DNA from: Halomicronema sp. CCY15110
GTDB taxonomy: Bacteria > Cyanobacteriota > Cyanobacteriia > Phormidesmidales > Phormidesmidaceae
Assembly: GCF_016888165.1 (NCBI RefSeq)
Contig: NZ_JACSWC010000401.1
Coordinates: 1 to 39,428, forward strand
Length of the DNA stretch: 39,428 nt
Direction of reading: 5' to 3'
The translations under genes were made by a program, and so were the position numbers. Shown piece by piece: positions 17,724 to 26,864 of the stretch. Under the pieces are notes generated by a model. That model made no database searches. It saw only the letters and a program-made list of their open reading frames with translations, and had not been told where the DNA came from. The number at the start of each line of letters is the position of its first letter. The first letter of the stretch is position 1.

Positions 17724-18626
17724 ATGACTTCGAAGACTTCTATCCTCAAGCCTCGTTGGTCACTAGCACCCTTATCGATCGCGCTCCTAGCGCTACTGAC
17801 CGTGATGTATGGCCCCCTGCTCTGGCATTGGGTCGATGGGTGGCTGAATAAATCCATCAGCATCCAGCACGAATACTTTAGCCATGGGCTGATTGGCTTA
17901 CCGTTTGCGGCTTACCTGGCGTGGAGCCTGCGCCCTCAGTGGCGCGAACTGCCCGACCGTTTGCATCCCGCAGGCATTGGCTTATTGGCCATGGCCAGTG
18001 CCCTCTACCTCAGCCAACTGCCTGACTGGATGAACATTTCGTTCCCACTCATGCTCGCCGGTCTTTGCATCACCCTCAAAGGGTTGCCGGGCCTCAAATT
18101 GATGGGTTTTCCCCTCGCTTTAGTGGCCTTAGCGACGCCGAGCCAACTGCCATACTTGATTGAGCCCTATATTTTGCCCTTGCAGAGCTTTATTGCCAGC
18201 GTGGCGGGCTTTTTGCTGATGCAAGCCGGGATCGATGTCACCGTGGATCAGATTTATTTACGGGTCAATGACCAAATGGTCGAAGTGGCCCCCCACTGCG
18301 CGGGGCTCAAAATGCTCTTTACCAGCCTATATGTGGCGTTGATGCTGATTTACTGGAATGACGTTTGGCGATCGCGCTTGCGCACTGGCCTGTTCTTAAT
18401 CGCTACCGTTGGCGTCAGTGTCTTCGGCAACATCATTCGCAATACCTTGTTGAGCTACTTTCATGGAGTGGGCAATAAAGCCGCGTTTGCCTGGCTACAC
18501 GACAGTTGGGGAGGAGACCTTTACTCTGCCCTGCTGCTGCTGTCATTAATCTTCATTCTGCGACTCATCCAGACCCATGTGCCGTCGCAATTATCGCTAG
18601 AAGTCAACTCGGAAACAGCGGTCTAG
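17724..18626 (+). CDS. Cyanoexosortase B
   Basis: A polytopic membrane cysteine transpeptidase of the exosortase family (300 aa, about eight helices). Exosortases process proteins with a C-terminal PEP-CTERM-like signal (membrane helix plus basic tail) during export. The catalytic residues are present: Cys192 in APHCAGLKM, Arg239 in GNIIRNTLL and His259 in WLHDSWGGD. The N-terminal helices and the HEYFSHGL motif on the first loop fit the cyanobacterial B type. It starts nine bases after the aminotransferase stop and is followed 33 bases later by its partner gene. The neighbouring polysaccharide export genes match the usual association of exosortases with exopolysaccharide loci. No obvious PEP-CTERM substrate is encoded in this window, so the substrate should be elsewhere in the genome. 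Confidence 0.9.
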   Translation: MTSKTSILKPRWSLAPLSIALLALLTVMYGPLLWHWVDGWLNKSISIQHEYFSHGLIGLPFAAYLAWSLRPQWRELPDRLHPAGIGLLAMASALYLSQLPDWMNISFPLMLAGLCITLKGLPGLKLMGFPLALVALATPSQLPYLIEPYILPLQSFIASVAGFLLMQAGIDVTVDQIYLRVNDQMVEVAPHCAGLKMLFTSLYVALMLIYWNDVWRSRLRTGLFLIATVGVSVFGNIIRNTLLSYFHGVGNKAAFAWLHDSWGGDLYSALLLLSLIFILRLIQTHVPSQLSLEVNSETAV

Positions 18627-18659
18627 TCCGCATCTTTAGCCGATAGGAGGCCCTCATTT

Positions 18660-19388
18660 ATGGCTGACGCTGCCCAAACCAGACCCAAACCGCGCTCCCT
18701 AGTTCAGTGGGGCCTCATTGCGGTGCTCGCTGCCCTCGTGGCGATCGCCGCCTTGCCCAGTTATTTCAGCGGTCAGTGGCCGTGGAGTAATGAACTCCCC
18801 GTCCCCCATATTGAAGAACTCAGGACGCTCCTTGAGGAGCCTCTCGCGGTTCCCGGTTGGGAAAGCACGTTTCATGATGAGGTGTCGATTGGGCGCGAAC
18901 GCTGGACGCTGGCCGAGTATCGCCGGGTGGGGGGCACCGACGAACTCGGCGATACCTTTGGGCTTTTGCTCCGGCCCCAGCGATCGGCTGACCAGCAGCC
19001 CGAAGTCGAATGGGTCGATTTACAGGGGGCACAAAGTTGGCAAGTGGATCATCGCCACAAGGTTCGCTGGCAGGTAGAGCCAGCCGCTGGAGCTGATGCC
19101 CGGTCAGTCACCACCCAATATTTACGGGGGATCGATGCCCGGAATACCTTTGCCGTGATGCAGTGGTATGCCTGGCCCAGCGGCGGCCACTTTGCTCCTG
19201 GTAAGTGGTTTTGGGCCGATCAAGCCCAGCAGTGGCAACAGCGGCAGCGGCTACCCTGGGTCGCCGTCAGCATTTTGCTCCCCATCGAACCGGTGGGCGA
19301 CATCCGCACCCATACAGCAGCGGTCACCGAGATTGCCCAGGCGGTGCAACAAGGGCTATTAACCACTACCTTTTCCAGCAACGGCTAA
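18660..19388 (+). CDS. Cyanoexosortase B system-associated protein (EpsI-like)
   Basis: A 242-residue protein with one N-terminal membrane anchor (GLIAVLAALVAIAALPSYF) and a beta-rich extracytoplasmic domain. Motifs such as PGWES, LAEYRR, AVMQWYAWPSGGHFAPGKWFWADQ and ILLPIE fit the EpsI-like partner found next to cyanoexosortase B. In exosortase systems the EpsI-like domain often sits fused to or beside the exosortase and is thought to assist it or the linked glycan export. A strong AGGAGG at 18645-18650 precedes the ATG by nine bases. It is very likely co-transcribed with the exosortase gene. Confidence 0.85.
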   Translation: MADAAQTRPKPRSLVQWGLIAVLAALVAIAALPSYFSGQWPWSNELPVPHIEELRTLLEEPLAVPGWESTFHDEVSIGRERWTLAEYRRVGGTDELGDTFGLLLRPQRSADQQPEVEWVDLQGAQSWQVDHRHKVRWQVEPAAGADARSVTTQYLRGIDARNTFAVMQWYAWPSGGHFAPGKWFWADQAQQWQQRQRLPWVAVSILLPIEPVGDIRTHTAAVTEIAQAVQQGLLTTTFSSNG

Positions 19389-19597
19389 GACCGCAGTCGG
19401 CTTGCGACGATCGCCCCTTAGCTGGGCGACGATGTGCCAGAATCAGCCTACCCGGTGCAAGCACCATGCCACGGGCTCACCGATAACTGCGGCAGAACTT
19501 TCCCGAATCCTAGCCCCAGTGCCGAAAAATACATAAAGACAATGTCCTGAAACGCGCAAAAACGTCTAGCATTTTTAGAACTGATTGGAAGAAATTA

Positions 19598-20977
19598 TTG
19601 AGCAGGTCGAATGTCATGGGTATGGCTGTCAACCATTGTCACCAACAGCAACCAAGGCAGCGGGTCTGCCGTTGGCTAACTGCTAGCACCCTATCGACAG
19701 TGCTCCTCTTGGGTGGAAGCATCGAGGCGATCGCGGCTAATGGTCGTGACCCCGTGCCCCCTCGGGCAACACCGGCGGGCTGGCACATTGCCAATACCGA
19801 CTATGGGCAAGAGCATCACGGCACCACCGGGCGATCGCTAACTCATCCGACCGACGACGAGGCGATCCCCACCACCAGCCAGGTACCAGCAGACCCCTCA
19901 GACGACACCACACCAACCTTTGACATCATCCCCGACCCCAGCGTCACAGCACCACTCCCCCCCCAGCAGCCCCTGCCCAGGCCGGGCGTCGATCCGGTAG
20001 TCGATAGCCTGCTCGGCCGCCCCCAAGAACCTGACTTCGATACATATCGTCTAGGGCCAGGTGATGCCTTCTTTGTGAATGTGCGTCAGTTTCCCGAATT
20101 GAGCTTTCAGGCTACCCTCGACATTCAAGGCAACGTCGTCGTTCCCCTCCAGGGAGTGGTCTCATTTAACGGCCTCACCTTAAACCAATCAGAGGCGTTA
20201 ATTACTGAGATCCTTAATCGCTACGTCATTGACCCCGATGTCAGTCTGACCTTGGTCGCTCAACGCGGGGTTGAAGTCACTATCTTGGGAGAAGTCGTGC
20301 GTCCCGGCTACTATCCCCTAGGCGCACCCCAAATTGCCTCCGCACTCCTGACCGCCGGGGGGACAACCAACAAGGCTGATTTACGTTCTGTCATCGTTCA
20401 ACGACGGCTACCCGATGGTCAATTGCTAGAACGCAATATTGATCTCTTTACACCGCTTAAAGATGGCGACGCCTTACCGGATATTGCTTTGCAAGATGGT
20501 GATGTCATCTTCGTCGAACGCCTTGATCCCGCCGCTTTAGATGAATACGACCAAGCCTTAGTGTCGCGCTCAACACTGGCCACCCCAACCATCACCGTTC
20601 GTCTCTTAAACTATGGGCCAACCGGCGGCATCCTCTCTGCTGTTGATCTGCCCAATGGCAGCCGTTTTGCAGATGCACTGGTGCGCACTGGGGTGAACGC
20701 CGATTCGTCTAACCTGGGTGAAATCGCGCTAGTCCGGTTTGACGAAACTGCGGGCCAAGCAATGACGACGCTGATTGATGGCCATGATGCGTTCCGAGGC
20801 ATCCCAGCCGAAAATCCACCGTTACAACAAAATGACGTTATTATCGTCAACCGCTCATTACTCGCGAGGGTAACGTATGCTCTAAATACCTTTACGCAAC
20901 CCTTTCGAGACGTCCTTGGGTTTTTACTCTTCTTTGATTCCTTATCAGAGTCAGCCACTAATCTCTTCGAGCCTTAG
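19598..20977 (+). CDS. Polysaccharide export outer-membrane protein (Wza/SLBB type)
   Basis: A secreted protein (459 aa from TTG 19598; in-frame ATGs at 19616 and 19622 give 453 and 451 aa). A signal peptide ends near IAA-NG, followed by a disordered Pro/Thr/Asp-rich linker (about 40-145). A polysaccharide-export domain begins at YRLGPGDAFFVNV, followed by SLBB-type beta-grasp repeats: EVTILGEVVRPGYYPL, a second with RSVIVQRRLPDG, and a third near TITVRLLNYGPTGG. A C-terminal amphipathic stretch (LNTFTQPFRDVLGFLLFF) could be the outer-membrane helix. It is the channel through which exopolysaccharide leaves the cell. The TTG has GGAAG seven bases upstream, so I keep it as the frame start, but ATG 19616 is also plausible. 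It precedes the Wzc-type gene, its usual partner. Confidence 0.92.
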   Translation: MSRSNVMGMAVNHCHQQQPRQRVCRWLTASTLSTVLLLGGSIEAIAANGRDPVPPRATPAGWHIANTDYGQEHHGTTGRSLTHPTDDEAIPTTSQVPADPSDDTTPTFDIIPDPSVTAPLPPQQPLPRPGVDPVVDSLLGRPQEPDFDTYRLGPGDAFFVNVRQFPELSFQATLDIQGNVVVPLQGVVSFNGLTLNQSEALITEILNRYVIDPDVSLTLVAQRGVEVTILGEVVRPGYYPLGAPQIASALLTAGGTTNKADLRSVIVQRRLPDGQLLERNIDLFTPLKDGDALPDIALQDGDVIFVERLDPAALDEYDQALVSRSTLATPTITVRLLNYGPTGGILSAVDLPNGSRFADALVRTGVNADSSNLGEIALVRFDETAGQAMTTLIDGHDAFRGIPAENPPLQQNDVIIVNRSLLARVTYALNTFTQPFRDVLGFLLFFDSLSESATNLFEP

Positions 20978-21069
20978 GTTTTTATCCAAAAACCAACACC
21001 CTTTAGCCACTGAATTGCCGACGAATAACGACTCTCTGAACTGTTTATTGATTGCCTGCTGCCATGGTC

Positions 21070-23304
21070 ATGCCCCTGCTCAAAAAATATGGCTTAGCCC
21101 TCAAGCGCTATAAATGGGTACCGATCGCCACATTTCTCGGCGGCTTGGGCTTATCCACAATTTTGGCCATGCAGCCTCCCCCAGAAGAGGAATACCAGAC
21201 AACCGGCGTACTTGTACAAAATTCTCCCGTCGTTTCGTTTACCGCCACTGGGGTGGAACTCCAGCAACAAGGCCAGGGCATTATTACGGAAGACTTTTTG
21301 CTGGCAGATATCTTACTAGCTCGGGTCGCCGAACAGCTCAACAATGGCGGCTTAGAGATTACGCCTCGACAAATTCGCAATCGTACGAATATAAAAATCA
21401 ATACTGGCGGTGGCGATGAAGGCGGCGGCAACATTTTACAAAGCGTGAATGTTACCTACCAGTCAACCAATCCCGAAGAAGCAGAAGCGGTTTTATCCGT
21501 GCTTTTTCAAGGCATGGTGGAACTCAGCCGCGTCACCAACCGCGCCCGGTTGGGAACGATTGTTTCTGCATTGGATGAACGCCTACCGGCCATTGAGGCA
21601 GAACTGCGCGAAGCCGAGCAAACCTTGGAAGCGTACGATCGCATAGAGGGGCCAGCCATTCAAGCCTCGTTAGACGGTAGTTTGCTGTCCGAAATTTCCC
21701 GCAGCCAACAACAGCGGCGACAAAACCTGATTACGATTGCGGGGCTAGAGGCTCAGATGCAGAGCTTGCAGGCGCAACTAGGGCTGTCGCCCGAAGCCGC
21801 TTATGCGTCATCAGCGCTGAGTGCCGACCCTATTTTGCAAAACCTACGGGCCCAGATTTATCAAACTGAGTCACAGATCAGAACCTTGTCGCGCGAGTTG
21901 CGCGAGGCCCATCCCACGATGATGGAGCTGCGCAACGACCTCAACGGCTATAACCAACTTTTGCAAGAACGGGCCGCTGAGGTCATTGGCGGCGGTGGTG
22001 GGCTGGCAGCCCTTCCCAGCGCTGACGTGGTGCGACAAAATAGCAATCTTGACCCCGCCAGAGCCGCCCTCGCCAATCAACTGGTTAGCCTCAAGACCCA
22101 ACGCGACTCCTTAATTACCCAGCAGCAGGTACTGGCCCAGTCGGAGCAACAACTGCGAGAAGCCTACACCCGCTTACCCAACAAGCAGCTAGAACGCGAT
22201 CGCCTCGCTCAGCAAGTCGCCCTCAAAAAGGCCCTGTATGACCAAGTGCAGGCCAAACGCATTGATGCCCAAGCGGCCGAGGCGGAAACGGTCAGCAGCC
22301 TGTCAGTGGCGAGCCCACCCTCAACAGAAGCGATTCCCATAGAAACGATGTCACCGATTTTGGTGCTGATCTTGGGTGGCGCTGTGGGGCTCGGGCTCGG
22401 CGGTGGTTTAGTCTTTTTACTGGATATGCTCGATCCCAAAATCCGCATTTTCGAAGACCTCGACAAACTCTTCAAAGATCAAGAGATCCCGTTGCTGGGG
22501 GTGGTGCCCGAGTTAAAGCCTGAGCTCGGTGAGTCGCTCCTCATCATCGACATAAACCATCCCTGCTCTGAAATTTACGAACGAATGCGCAGCAACCTGC
22601 AACTTTCGGGCGCTGAGATCAATGACGGTCGCGTCCCCAAAACCGTGTTGGTCACCAGTCCTGTTTTCCATGAAGGTAAGACTACAACCGCTTACAACTT
22701 GGGGATTGCCGCCGCTCGCACGGGTCGTCGTACCTTAATTATTGAAATGGATTTTAGAAATCCGTCGCAGTCCATGCGATTTGGCATCCAGCCCGACGAC
22801 CAGGCCTTGACCGAACCGTTGCAGTATTACAGTGGTCGCTTTTCTGATCCGATCAGGATGGTGCCCCAAGTAGCAAACCTCTCCATTGCTCCGGGGGTTG
22901 GCCCACAGCGTAGCCCAGCCACGATTTTGGACTCCGGCGAAATGCGACGGTTCTTGCAGGATGCCCAAGCTCGTTTTGATTTTGTCATTTTAGATGCTCC
23001 TCACTTTACTAGCAGCAATGATGTGGTCATCCTGGAGCCCAAAACCGACGGTCTGATTTTAGTGACCCGTCCAGGGGTGACGAAGAAGCCCATCATCAAA
23101 GAGCTATTGGAGCAGCTGGAAGAGAAAGAAGATATTCGTGTCCTGGGTGGCGTAATTAATGCAGCTGACATTCCGATGAAAGCGGCACAAATGCGCGACG
23201 ATACCCTCGTCACTGAGAATGAAGACGATATCGATATGAACGGTGTCGCCCCGCCACCAGCGGAGAAATCTCCTCCACGCCGTCGTACTCCCATCGAGTT
23301 TTAA
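21070..23304 (+). CDS. Wzc/GumC-type polysaccharide co-polymerase with BY-kinase ATPase domain
   Basis: A 744-residue inner-membrane protein controlling exopolysaccharide chain length. It has an N-terminal helix (WVPIATFLGGLGLSTILAM), a long periplasmic coiled-coil region (about 60-430, with Gln/Glu/Arg-rich heptads and an LREAHPTMMEL motif), a second membrane helix (PILVLILGGAVGLGLGGGLV) and a cytosolic ATPase domain. Walker A is FHEGKTTT (Lys537), Walker A' is IIEMDFRNPS and Walker B is FVILDAPH, as in bacterial tyrosine kinases. The C-terminal tail (after MRDDTLV) is acidic then proline- and arginine-rich and has no tyrosine, whereas active autokinases end in a tyrosine cluster. It may bind ATP without self-phosphorylation on the tail. 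ATGs at 21064 and 21070 and a TTG at 21052 are in frame; I use 21070. It lies about 90 bases after the export-channel gene. Confidence 0.92.
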   Translation: MPLLKKYGLALKRYKWVPIATFLGGLGLSTILAMQPPPEEEYQTTGVLVQNSPVVSFTATGVELQQQGQGIITEDFLLADILLARVAEQLNNGGLEITPRQIRNRTNIKINTGGGDEGGGNILQSVNVTYQSTNPEEAEAVLSVLFQGMVELSRVTNRARLGTIVSALDERLPAIEAELREAEQTLEAYDRIEGPAIQASLDGSLLSEISRSQQQRRQNLITIAGLEAQMQSLQAQLGLSPEAAYASSALSADPILQNLRAQIYQTESQIRTLSRELREAHPTMMELRNDLNGYNQLLQERAAEVIGGGGGLAALPSADVVRQNSNLDPARAALANQLVSLKTQRDSLITQQQVLAQSEQQLREAYTRLPNKQLERDRLAQQVALKKALYDQVQAKRIDAQAAEAETVSSLSVASPPSTEAIPIETMSPILVLILGGAVGLGLGGGLVFLLDMLDPKIRIFEDLDKLFKDQEIPLLGVVPELKPELGESLLIIDINHPCSEIYERMRSNLQLSGAEINDGRVPKTVLVTSPVFHEGKTTTAYNLGIAAARTGRRTLIIEMDFRNPSQSMRFGIQPDDQALTEPLQYYSGRFSDPIRMVPQVANLSIAPGVGPQRSPATILDSGEMRRFLQDAQARFDFVILDAPHFTSSNDVVILEPKTDGLILVTRPGVTKKPIIKELLEQLEEKEDIRVLGGVINAADIPMKAAQMRDDTLVTENEDDIDMNGVAPPPAEKSPPRRRTPIEF

Positions 23305-23313
23305 CCATGGCTA

Positions 23314-23374
23314 GGGGACGGTTCCCTGTCGAGTTGCCCGATACAGTCAGACAAAGGTTGAGGGAACCGTCTCC
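23314..23374. terminator. Imperfect 14-bp inverted repeat after the export operon
   Basis: GGGGACGGTTCCCT (23314-23327) pairs with AGGGAACCGTCTCC (23361-23374) with one mismatch and a 33-base loop. It lies just downstream of the Wzc-type gene and may protect the 3' end of the mRNA or be a repeat element. Confidence 0.45.
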
Positions 23375-23402
23375 GTTGTAGTGTGCTGAAATTTTAAACG
23401 AC

Positions 23403-23433
23403 AAAAACCGGAAACTTGAAGCTTCCGGTTTTT
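23403..23433. terminator. Bidirectional rho-independent terminator
   Basis: AAAAACCGGAA (23403-23413) and TTCCGGTTTTT (23423-23433) form an 11-bp stem with a nine-base loop. The A-run and T-run make it work on both strands. It separates the + strand export genes from the - strand cytochrome oxidase operon. Confidence 0.8.
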
Positions 23434-23454
23434 GCTACTTAGCGACAATGGACG

Positions 23455-24066
23455 CTAAATGAGCGTCAGTAGGTAAATTAGGGAAAACAGGATGATCCAC
23501 ACGACGTCAACGAAGTGCCAGTAAATTTCGGCCATTTCGACGCCAGTGTGATGCTCGGTACCATAGTGGCCTTCGCGCCGCGATCGCCACAGCACCCCCA
23601 GCATGAGCAACAAGCCAATGAACACATGCAACCCGTGAAAGCCAGTCAGCAGATAAAAGCAGTTGCTAAACAGGTTCGTCGTGAGGCCATAGCCCAGCGT
23701 TAAGTACTCATAGACTTGGCCCACGAGAAAAGTCGCGCCCATGGCGACGGTCAAGATGTACCACTTGCGTAGCCCTTTAACATCGCCTTGCTTAACCGCT
23801 GTATCGCCAAGGTGGATGACAAAGCTGCTAGCAACCAGAATGACGGTGTTGATAGCAGGAAGCAGTAGCTCAACTTCGGTTTCTTCGGGGGGCCAAGCAG
23901 CAGCCTCGGCGCGAAACACAAGGAACAGGACAAAAAAGCCCGCGAACATTAGAAATTCGGAACAGAGGAAGGTAATCAGCCCCAATACCCGAAAATCGTG
24001 ATGTTCGGAAGGCTGAAATTCCTCAACAGCGATGGTATCTGGAGTGGAGTCAATTGCGCCTTGCAT
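23455..24066 (-). CDS. ctaE: Cytochrome c oxidase subunit III
   Basis: The third core subunit (203 aa, five membrane helices) of the aa3-type terminal oxidase. It stabilises subunit I and the proton-uptake side rather than carrying metals. Family segments include FRVLGLITFLCSEFLMFAGFF, WPPEETEVELLLPAINTVIL, FYLLTGFHGLHVFIG and EIYWHFVDVVWIILFSLIY, and the length is normal for the five-helix bacterial form. It is the last gene of a ctaC-ctaD-ctaE operon, 112 bases after ctaD, and is followed by the bidirectional terminator. In cyanobacteria this oxidase reduces oxygen with electrons from cytochrome c6 or plastocyanin, mainly in the dark. Confidence 0.96.
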   Translation of the reverse strand: MQGAIDSTPDTIAVEEFQPSEHHDFRVLGLITFLCSEFLMFAGFFVLFLVFRAEAAAWPPEETEVELLLPAINTVILVASSFVIHLGDTAVKQGDVKGLRKWYILTVAMGATFLVGQVYEYLTLGYGLTTNLFSNCFYLLTGFHGLHVFIGLLLMLGVLWRSRREGHYGTEHHTGVEMAEIYWHFVDVVWIILFSLIYLLTLI

Positions 24067-24178
24067 AGTTCAAAAACCGATAAGGAATTGCAGAGAAAGT
24101 GAGGGCGATCGCCGCCAAAAGTGACAGGAAAATGGGAGGGCTGAATCGAGTTATGGCCTGACTCAGCTCCCCTCAGGA

Positions 24179-25816
24179 TCACGAGGACGAAACTTCGGCT
24201 GGGTCGTGGCCATACTCGTACGGCCCTTCGGTCACAACGGGAAGCACATTCCAGTTCTCAATGATGGGAGGCGACGCCGTCGTCCATTCCAAAGTCTTCG
24301 CATTCCAAGGGTTACCTGAAGCTTTGGGGCCGTTGCGCCAGCTCCAAACGGCATTGATGATGAACGGCAGCACCGAAAGTCCTAGCAAGAATGCGCCGAT
24401 GGTACAAATGATATTGATGTATTGGAACTGTGGGTCGTACATTGCCACCCGACGCGGCATCCCCTTCAGCCCCAACTCGTGCATCGGCAAAAACGTCAGG
24501 TTAGTACCAATAAACGTCATCACAAAATGCAGCTTGCCCAGGGGCTCGTTCATCATGCGGCCCGTCATCTTGGGAAACCAGTGATAAAGCCCGGCATAAA
24601 GACCAAAGACCGAACCGCCAAACAGTACGTAGTGAAAGTGGGCGACGACGTAGTAAGTGTCGTGAACGTGAATATCGACGGGGGCGGTGCCCAAAGTCAC
24701 GCCGCTCAAACCACCCAGCACAAACATGGCTAGCAGCCCGATCGCAAACAGCATCGCACTGTTCAGACGGATCTTGCCGCCCCACAGCGTGGCGACCCAA
24801 CTGAAGATTTTGACCCCGGTCGGGACGGACACAATCAGCGTAGACACCGTGAAAAACATCCGCATCCACGGCGGGGTACCGCTGGTAAACATGTGGTGTA
24901 CCCAAACGAAGAGACCCACCAGGCAAATAGCCAGGGATGAGTAAGCGATCGCCTTATAGCCAAAAATCGGCTTCCGCGCGTGGACGGGAATCACCTCCGA
25001 CATGATGCCGAAAATCGGCAAAATCATGAGGTACACCGCTGGGTGCGAGTAAAACCAGAACAAATGCTGGTACATGACGACATCGCCCCCCTTGTCCGGG
25101 TCAAAAAAGGACGTGCCAAAATTGATGTCAAACAGCAGCAAAGTCAAACCAGCGGCGAGTACCGGCGTCGAGAACAGCGCCAGAATTGAGGTTGCTACCA
25201 TCGCCCAGCAAAACAGCGGCAGTTGATCCCACTTCAGACTGGGAACGCGCATCTTCCAAATGGTGACGAGGAAATTCACCGCCCCCATGATGGAAGAGGT
25301 GCCGACCAGGATAATCGCCAAAATCCACATAGATTGAGCGGTGTTAGCCGTGATGCGGCTCAACGGCGGATACGACGTCCACCCCGCTTGGGCTCCCCCA
25401 AAGAAGAGACTGCCAATGATCATGAGGCCCGCTGGCACCGTAATCCAAAAGGCCAGAGCGTTGAGCTTCGGGAAGGCCATGTCGCGTGCGCCAATCATCA
25501 GCGGCACTAGATAGTTGCCAAAGCCGCCGATCGCCGCTGGCACAATCCAGAAGAAGATCATGATCGTGCCATGGTTGGTCAACATGGCGTTGTAGAAGTT
25601 GGGATCGACCAAATCAGCACTGGGCGTTGCCAATTCTGAACGCATGACTAGCGCCATCACCCCACCGACTAGGTAGAAAAAGAAGGCCGTGACCAGGTAC
25701 TGAATACCAATGACCTTGTGGTCGATATTAAACGTGAAGTAGTGGTACCACTTCCACTCGTCTGGGTGGGGAAACGATTGCCCCACCATGTCGCTGGTAA
25801 TATTCGCTTGTGCCAT
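24179..25816 (-). CDS. ctaD: Cytochrome c oxidase subunit I
   Basis: The catalytic subunit (545 aa, twelve helices) holding heme a and the heme a3-CuB centre. Metal-binding histidines are visible: the low-spin heme ligand in LTNHGTIMIFF, CuB and cross-link residues in FYSHPAVYLMILPIFG, the His pair in WVHHMFTSG, and the heme a3/heme a ligands in HDTYYVVAHFHYV. The proton-channel motif is YSHPxVY rather than GHPEVY, so the enzyme belongs to the A2 type of heme-copper oxidases, as is usual in cyanobacteria. The length and helices are complete. It is preceded by ctaC (67 bases) and followed by ctaE. Confidence 0.98.
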   Translation of the reverse strand: MAQANITSDMVGQSFPHPDEWKWYHYFTFNIDHKVIGIQYLVTAFFFYLVGGVMALVMRSELATPSADLVDPNFYNAMLTNHGTIMIFFWIVPAAIGGFGNYLVPLMIGARDMAFPKLNALAFWITVPAGLMIIGSLFFGGAQAGWTSYPPLSRITANTAQSMWILAIILVGTSSIMGAVNFLVTIWKMRVPSLKWDQLPLFCWAMVATSILALFSTPVLAAGLTLLLFDINFGTSFFDPDKGGDVVMYQHLFWFYSHPAVYLMILPIFGIMSEVIPVHARKPIFGYKAIAYSSLAICLVGLFVWVHHMFTSGTPPWMRMFFTVSTLIVSVPTGVKIFSWVATLWGGKIRLNSAMLFAIGLLAMFVLGGLSGVTLGTAPVDIHVHDTYYVVAHFHYVLFGGSVFGLYAGLYHWFPKMTGRMMNEPLGKLHFVMTFIGTNLTFLPMHELGLKGMPRRVAMYDPQFQYINIICTIGAFLLGLSVLPFIINAVWSWRNGPKASGNPWNAKTLEWTTASPPIIENWNVLPVVTEGPYEYGHDPAEVSSS

Positions 25817-25883
25817 AGAGGAATTTGAGAGAGCAGAGAGATAAAAAACTTAAGAGAGCAGAAAGAGCCAAGACAAGCAAAGC

Positions 25884-26864
25884 TTAATGGGCCAAATGGG
25901 CCAGCAGCTGAGCATCGAAATCAATCTCAGCAGCATAGGGGGCGAGATATTCGGTATCCGTCAGGTCAGCAGGATTGGTTGCGATCGCCTCAGCGGTCGT
26001 TGGTTCGGCCTGAGCAATGCGCGATTGCACCCAATTTTGATACTCCGAAGGCGAATGGACGATCACCTGAGTCCGCATCGCGCCATGATAGCCACCACAG
26101 AGCTCCGCACAGACCACGGGGTAAGTGCCCGGCTTGATCGCGACAAACCGCAACTCAGTATCCTTACCGGGAATTGCATCCTGCTTGAGGCGAAATTGCG
26201 GTACCCAAAACGAATGGATCACGTCTTGGGCAGAAATATTGAGTTGAACATCGGCATTCACCGGCACATGCAGTTCGCCGTCCACAATGCCACTATCGGG
26301 GTAAGTGAAGATCCAGGCGTATTGCATACCGGAGACATTGACCTCCAGATCGGCGGCGATGCCTTCTTTTTCGAGGGGCGCGCCGAAGCCATACACTGAC
26401 TTCGCCAATAACTCCGGTTCCGCGCCTGCCGGCACTAGGCCTGACAATGAGGCATCGGGCGACTGGGCGATCATGGTGCCGTGGTCAGGCATCCGGTCAC
26501 CGGGCGTAAAGCCCCCCATATCCTGAAAAACCTGCACGCTGTAAATGCCCAAGCCAATCACGATAATGGCAGGAATCGCGGTCCAGAACGCTTCAAGGGG
26601 CAAATTACCTTCAATGGGCAGGCCGTCGGTGTCATCGCCTTCCCGCCGCCGAAAGGCGATCGTGCAATACACAATGGCCCCTTCGACCACCAGAAAGAGT
26701 GCCGTGCCGATCACGACCATGACATCAAAAAAGTCATCGACCAAGACGGACTGGGCCGAAGCTTGCTCTGGCAGTAAACCATGGTTAAAGCCCACCCAGA
26801 GGCTGACCAGGGTCACTGCCACCCCGATCGTCAGCGTTAACAAAGGAGCGGGAATTTGTTTCAT
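25884..26864 (-). CDS. ctaC: Cytochrome c oxidase subunit II
   Basis: The electron-entry subunit (326 aa from ATG 26864). A TTG frame extension of five residues exists upstream, but the ATG with GGGAG about 11 bases upstream and MKQIPAPLLTL is preferred. Two N-terminal anchors (about 1-30, where the first may be a cleaved signal, and DFFDVMVVIGTALFLVVEGA) and a third hydrophobic stretch (AIIVIGLGIYSVQV) lead into the periplasmic cupredoxin domain. The CuA site is complete: His in DVIHSFWVPQF and the CAELCGGYHGAM cluster with Cys-x-x-x-Cys, His and Met. The C-terminal tail is long and acidic. It is the first gene of the operon, and a palindrome-rich 400-base region upstream probably holds the promoter. 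Confidence 0.97.
   Translation of the reverse strand: MKQIPAPLLTLTIGVAVTLVSLWVGFNHGLLPEQASAQSVLVDDFFDVMVVIGTALFLVVEGAIVYCTIAFRRREGDDTDGLPIEGNLPLEAFWTAIPAIIVIGLGIYSVQVFQDMGGFTPGDRMPDHGTMIAQSPDASLSGLVPAGAEPELLAKSVYGFGAPLEKEGIAADLEVNVSGMQYAWIFTYPDSGIVDGELHVPVNADVQLNISAQDVIHSFWVPQFRLKQDAIPGKDTELRFVAIKPGTYPVVCAELCGGYHGAMRTQVIVHSPSEYQNWVQSRIAQAEPTTAEAIATNPADLTDTEYLAPYAAEIDFDAQLLAHLAH

Noticed and set aside
24501-24926. 141-codon minus-strand frame inside ctaD in another frame
   Set aside because: ctaD is certain in its own frame; this is an overlapping shadow.
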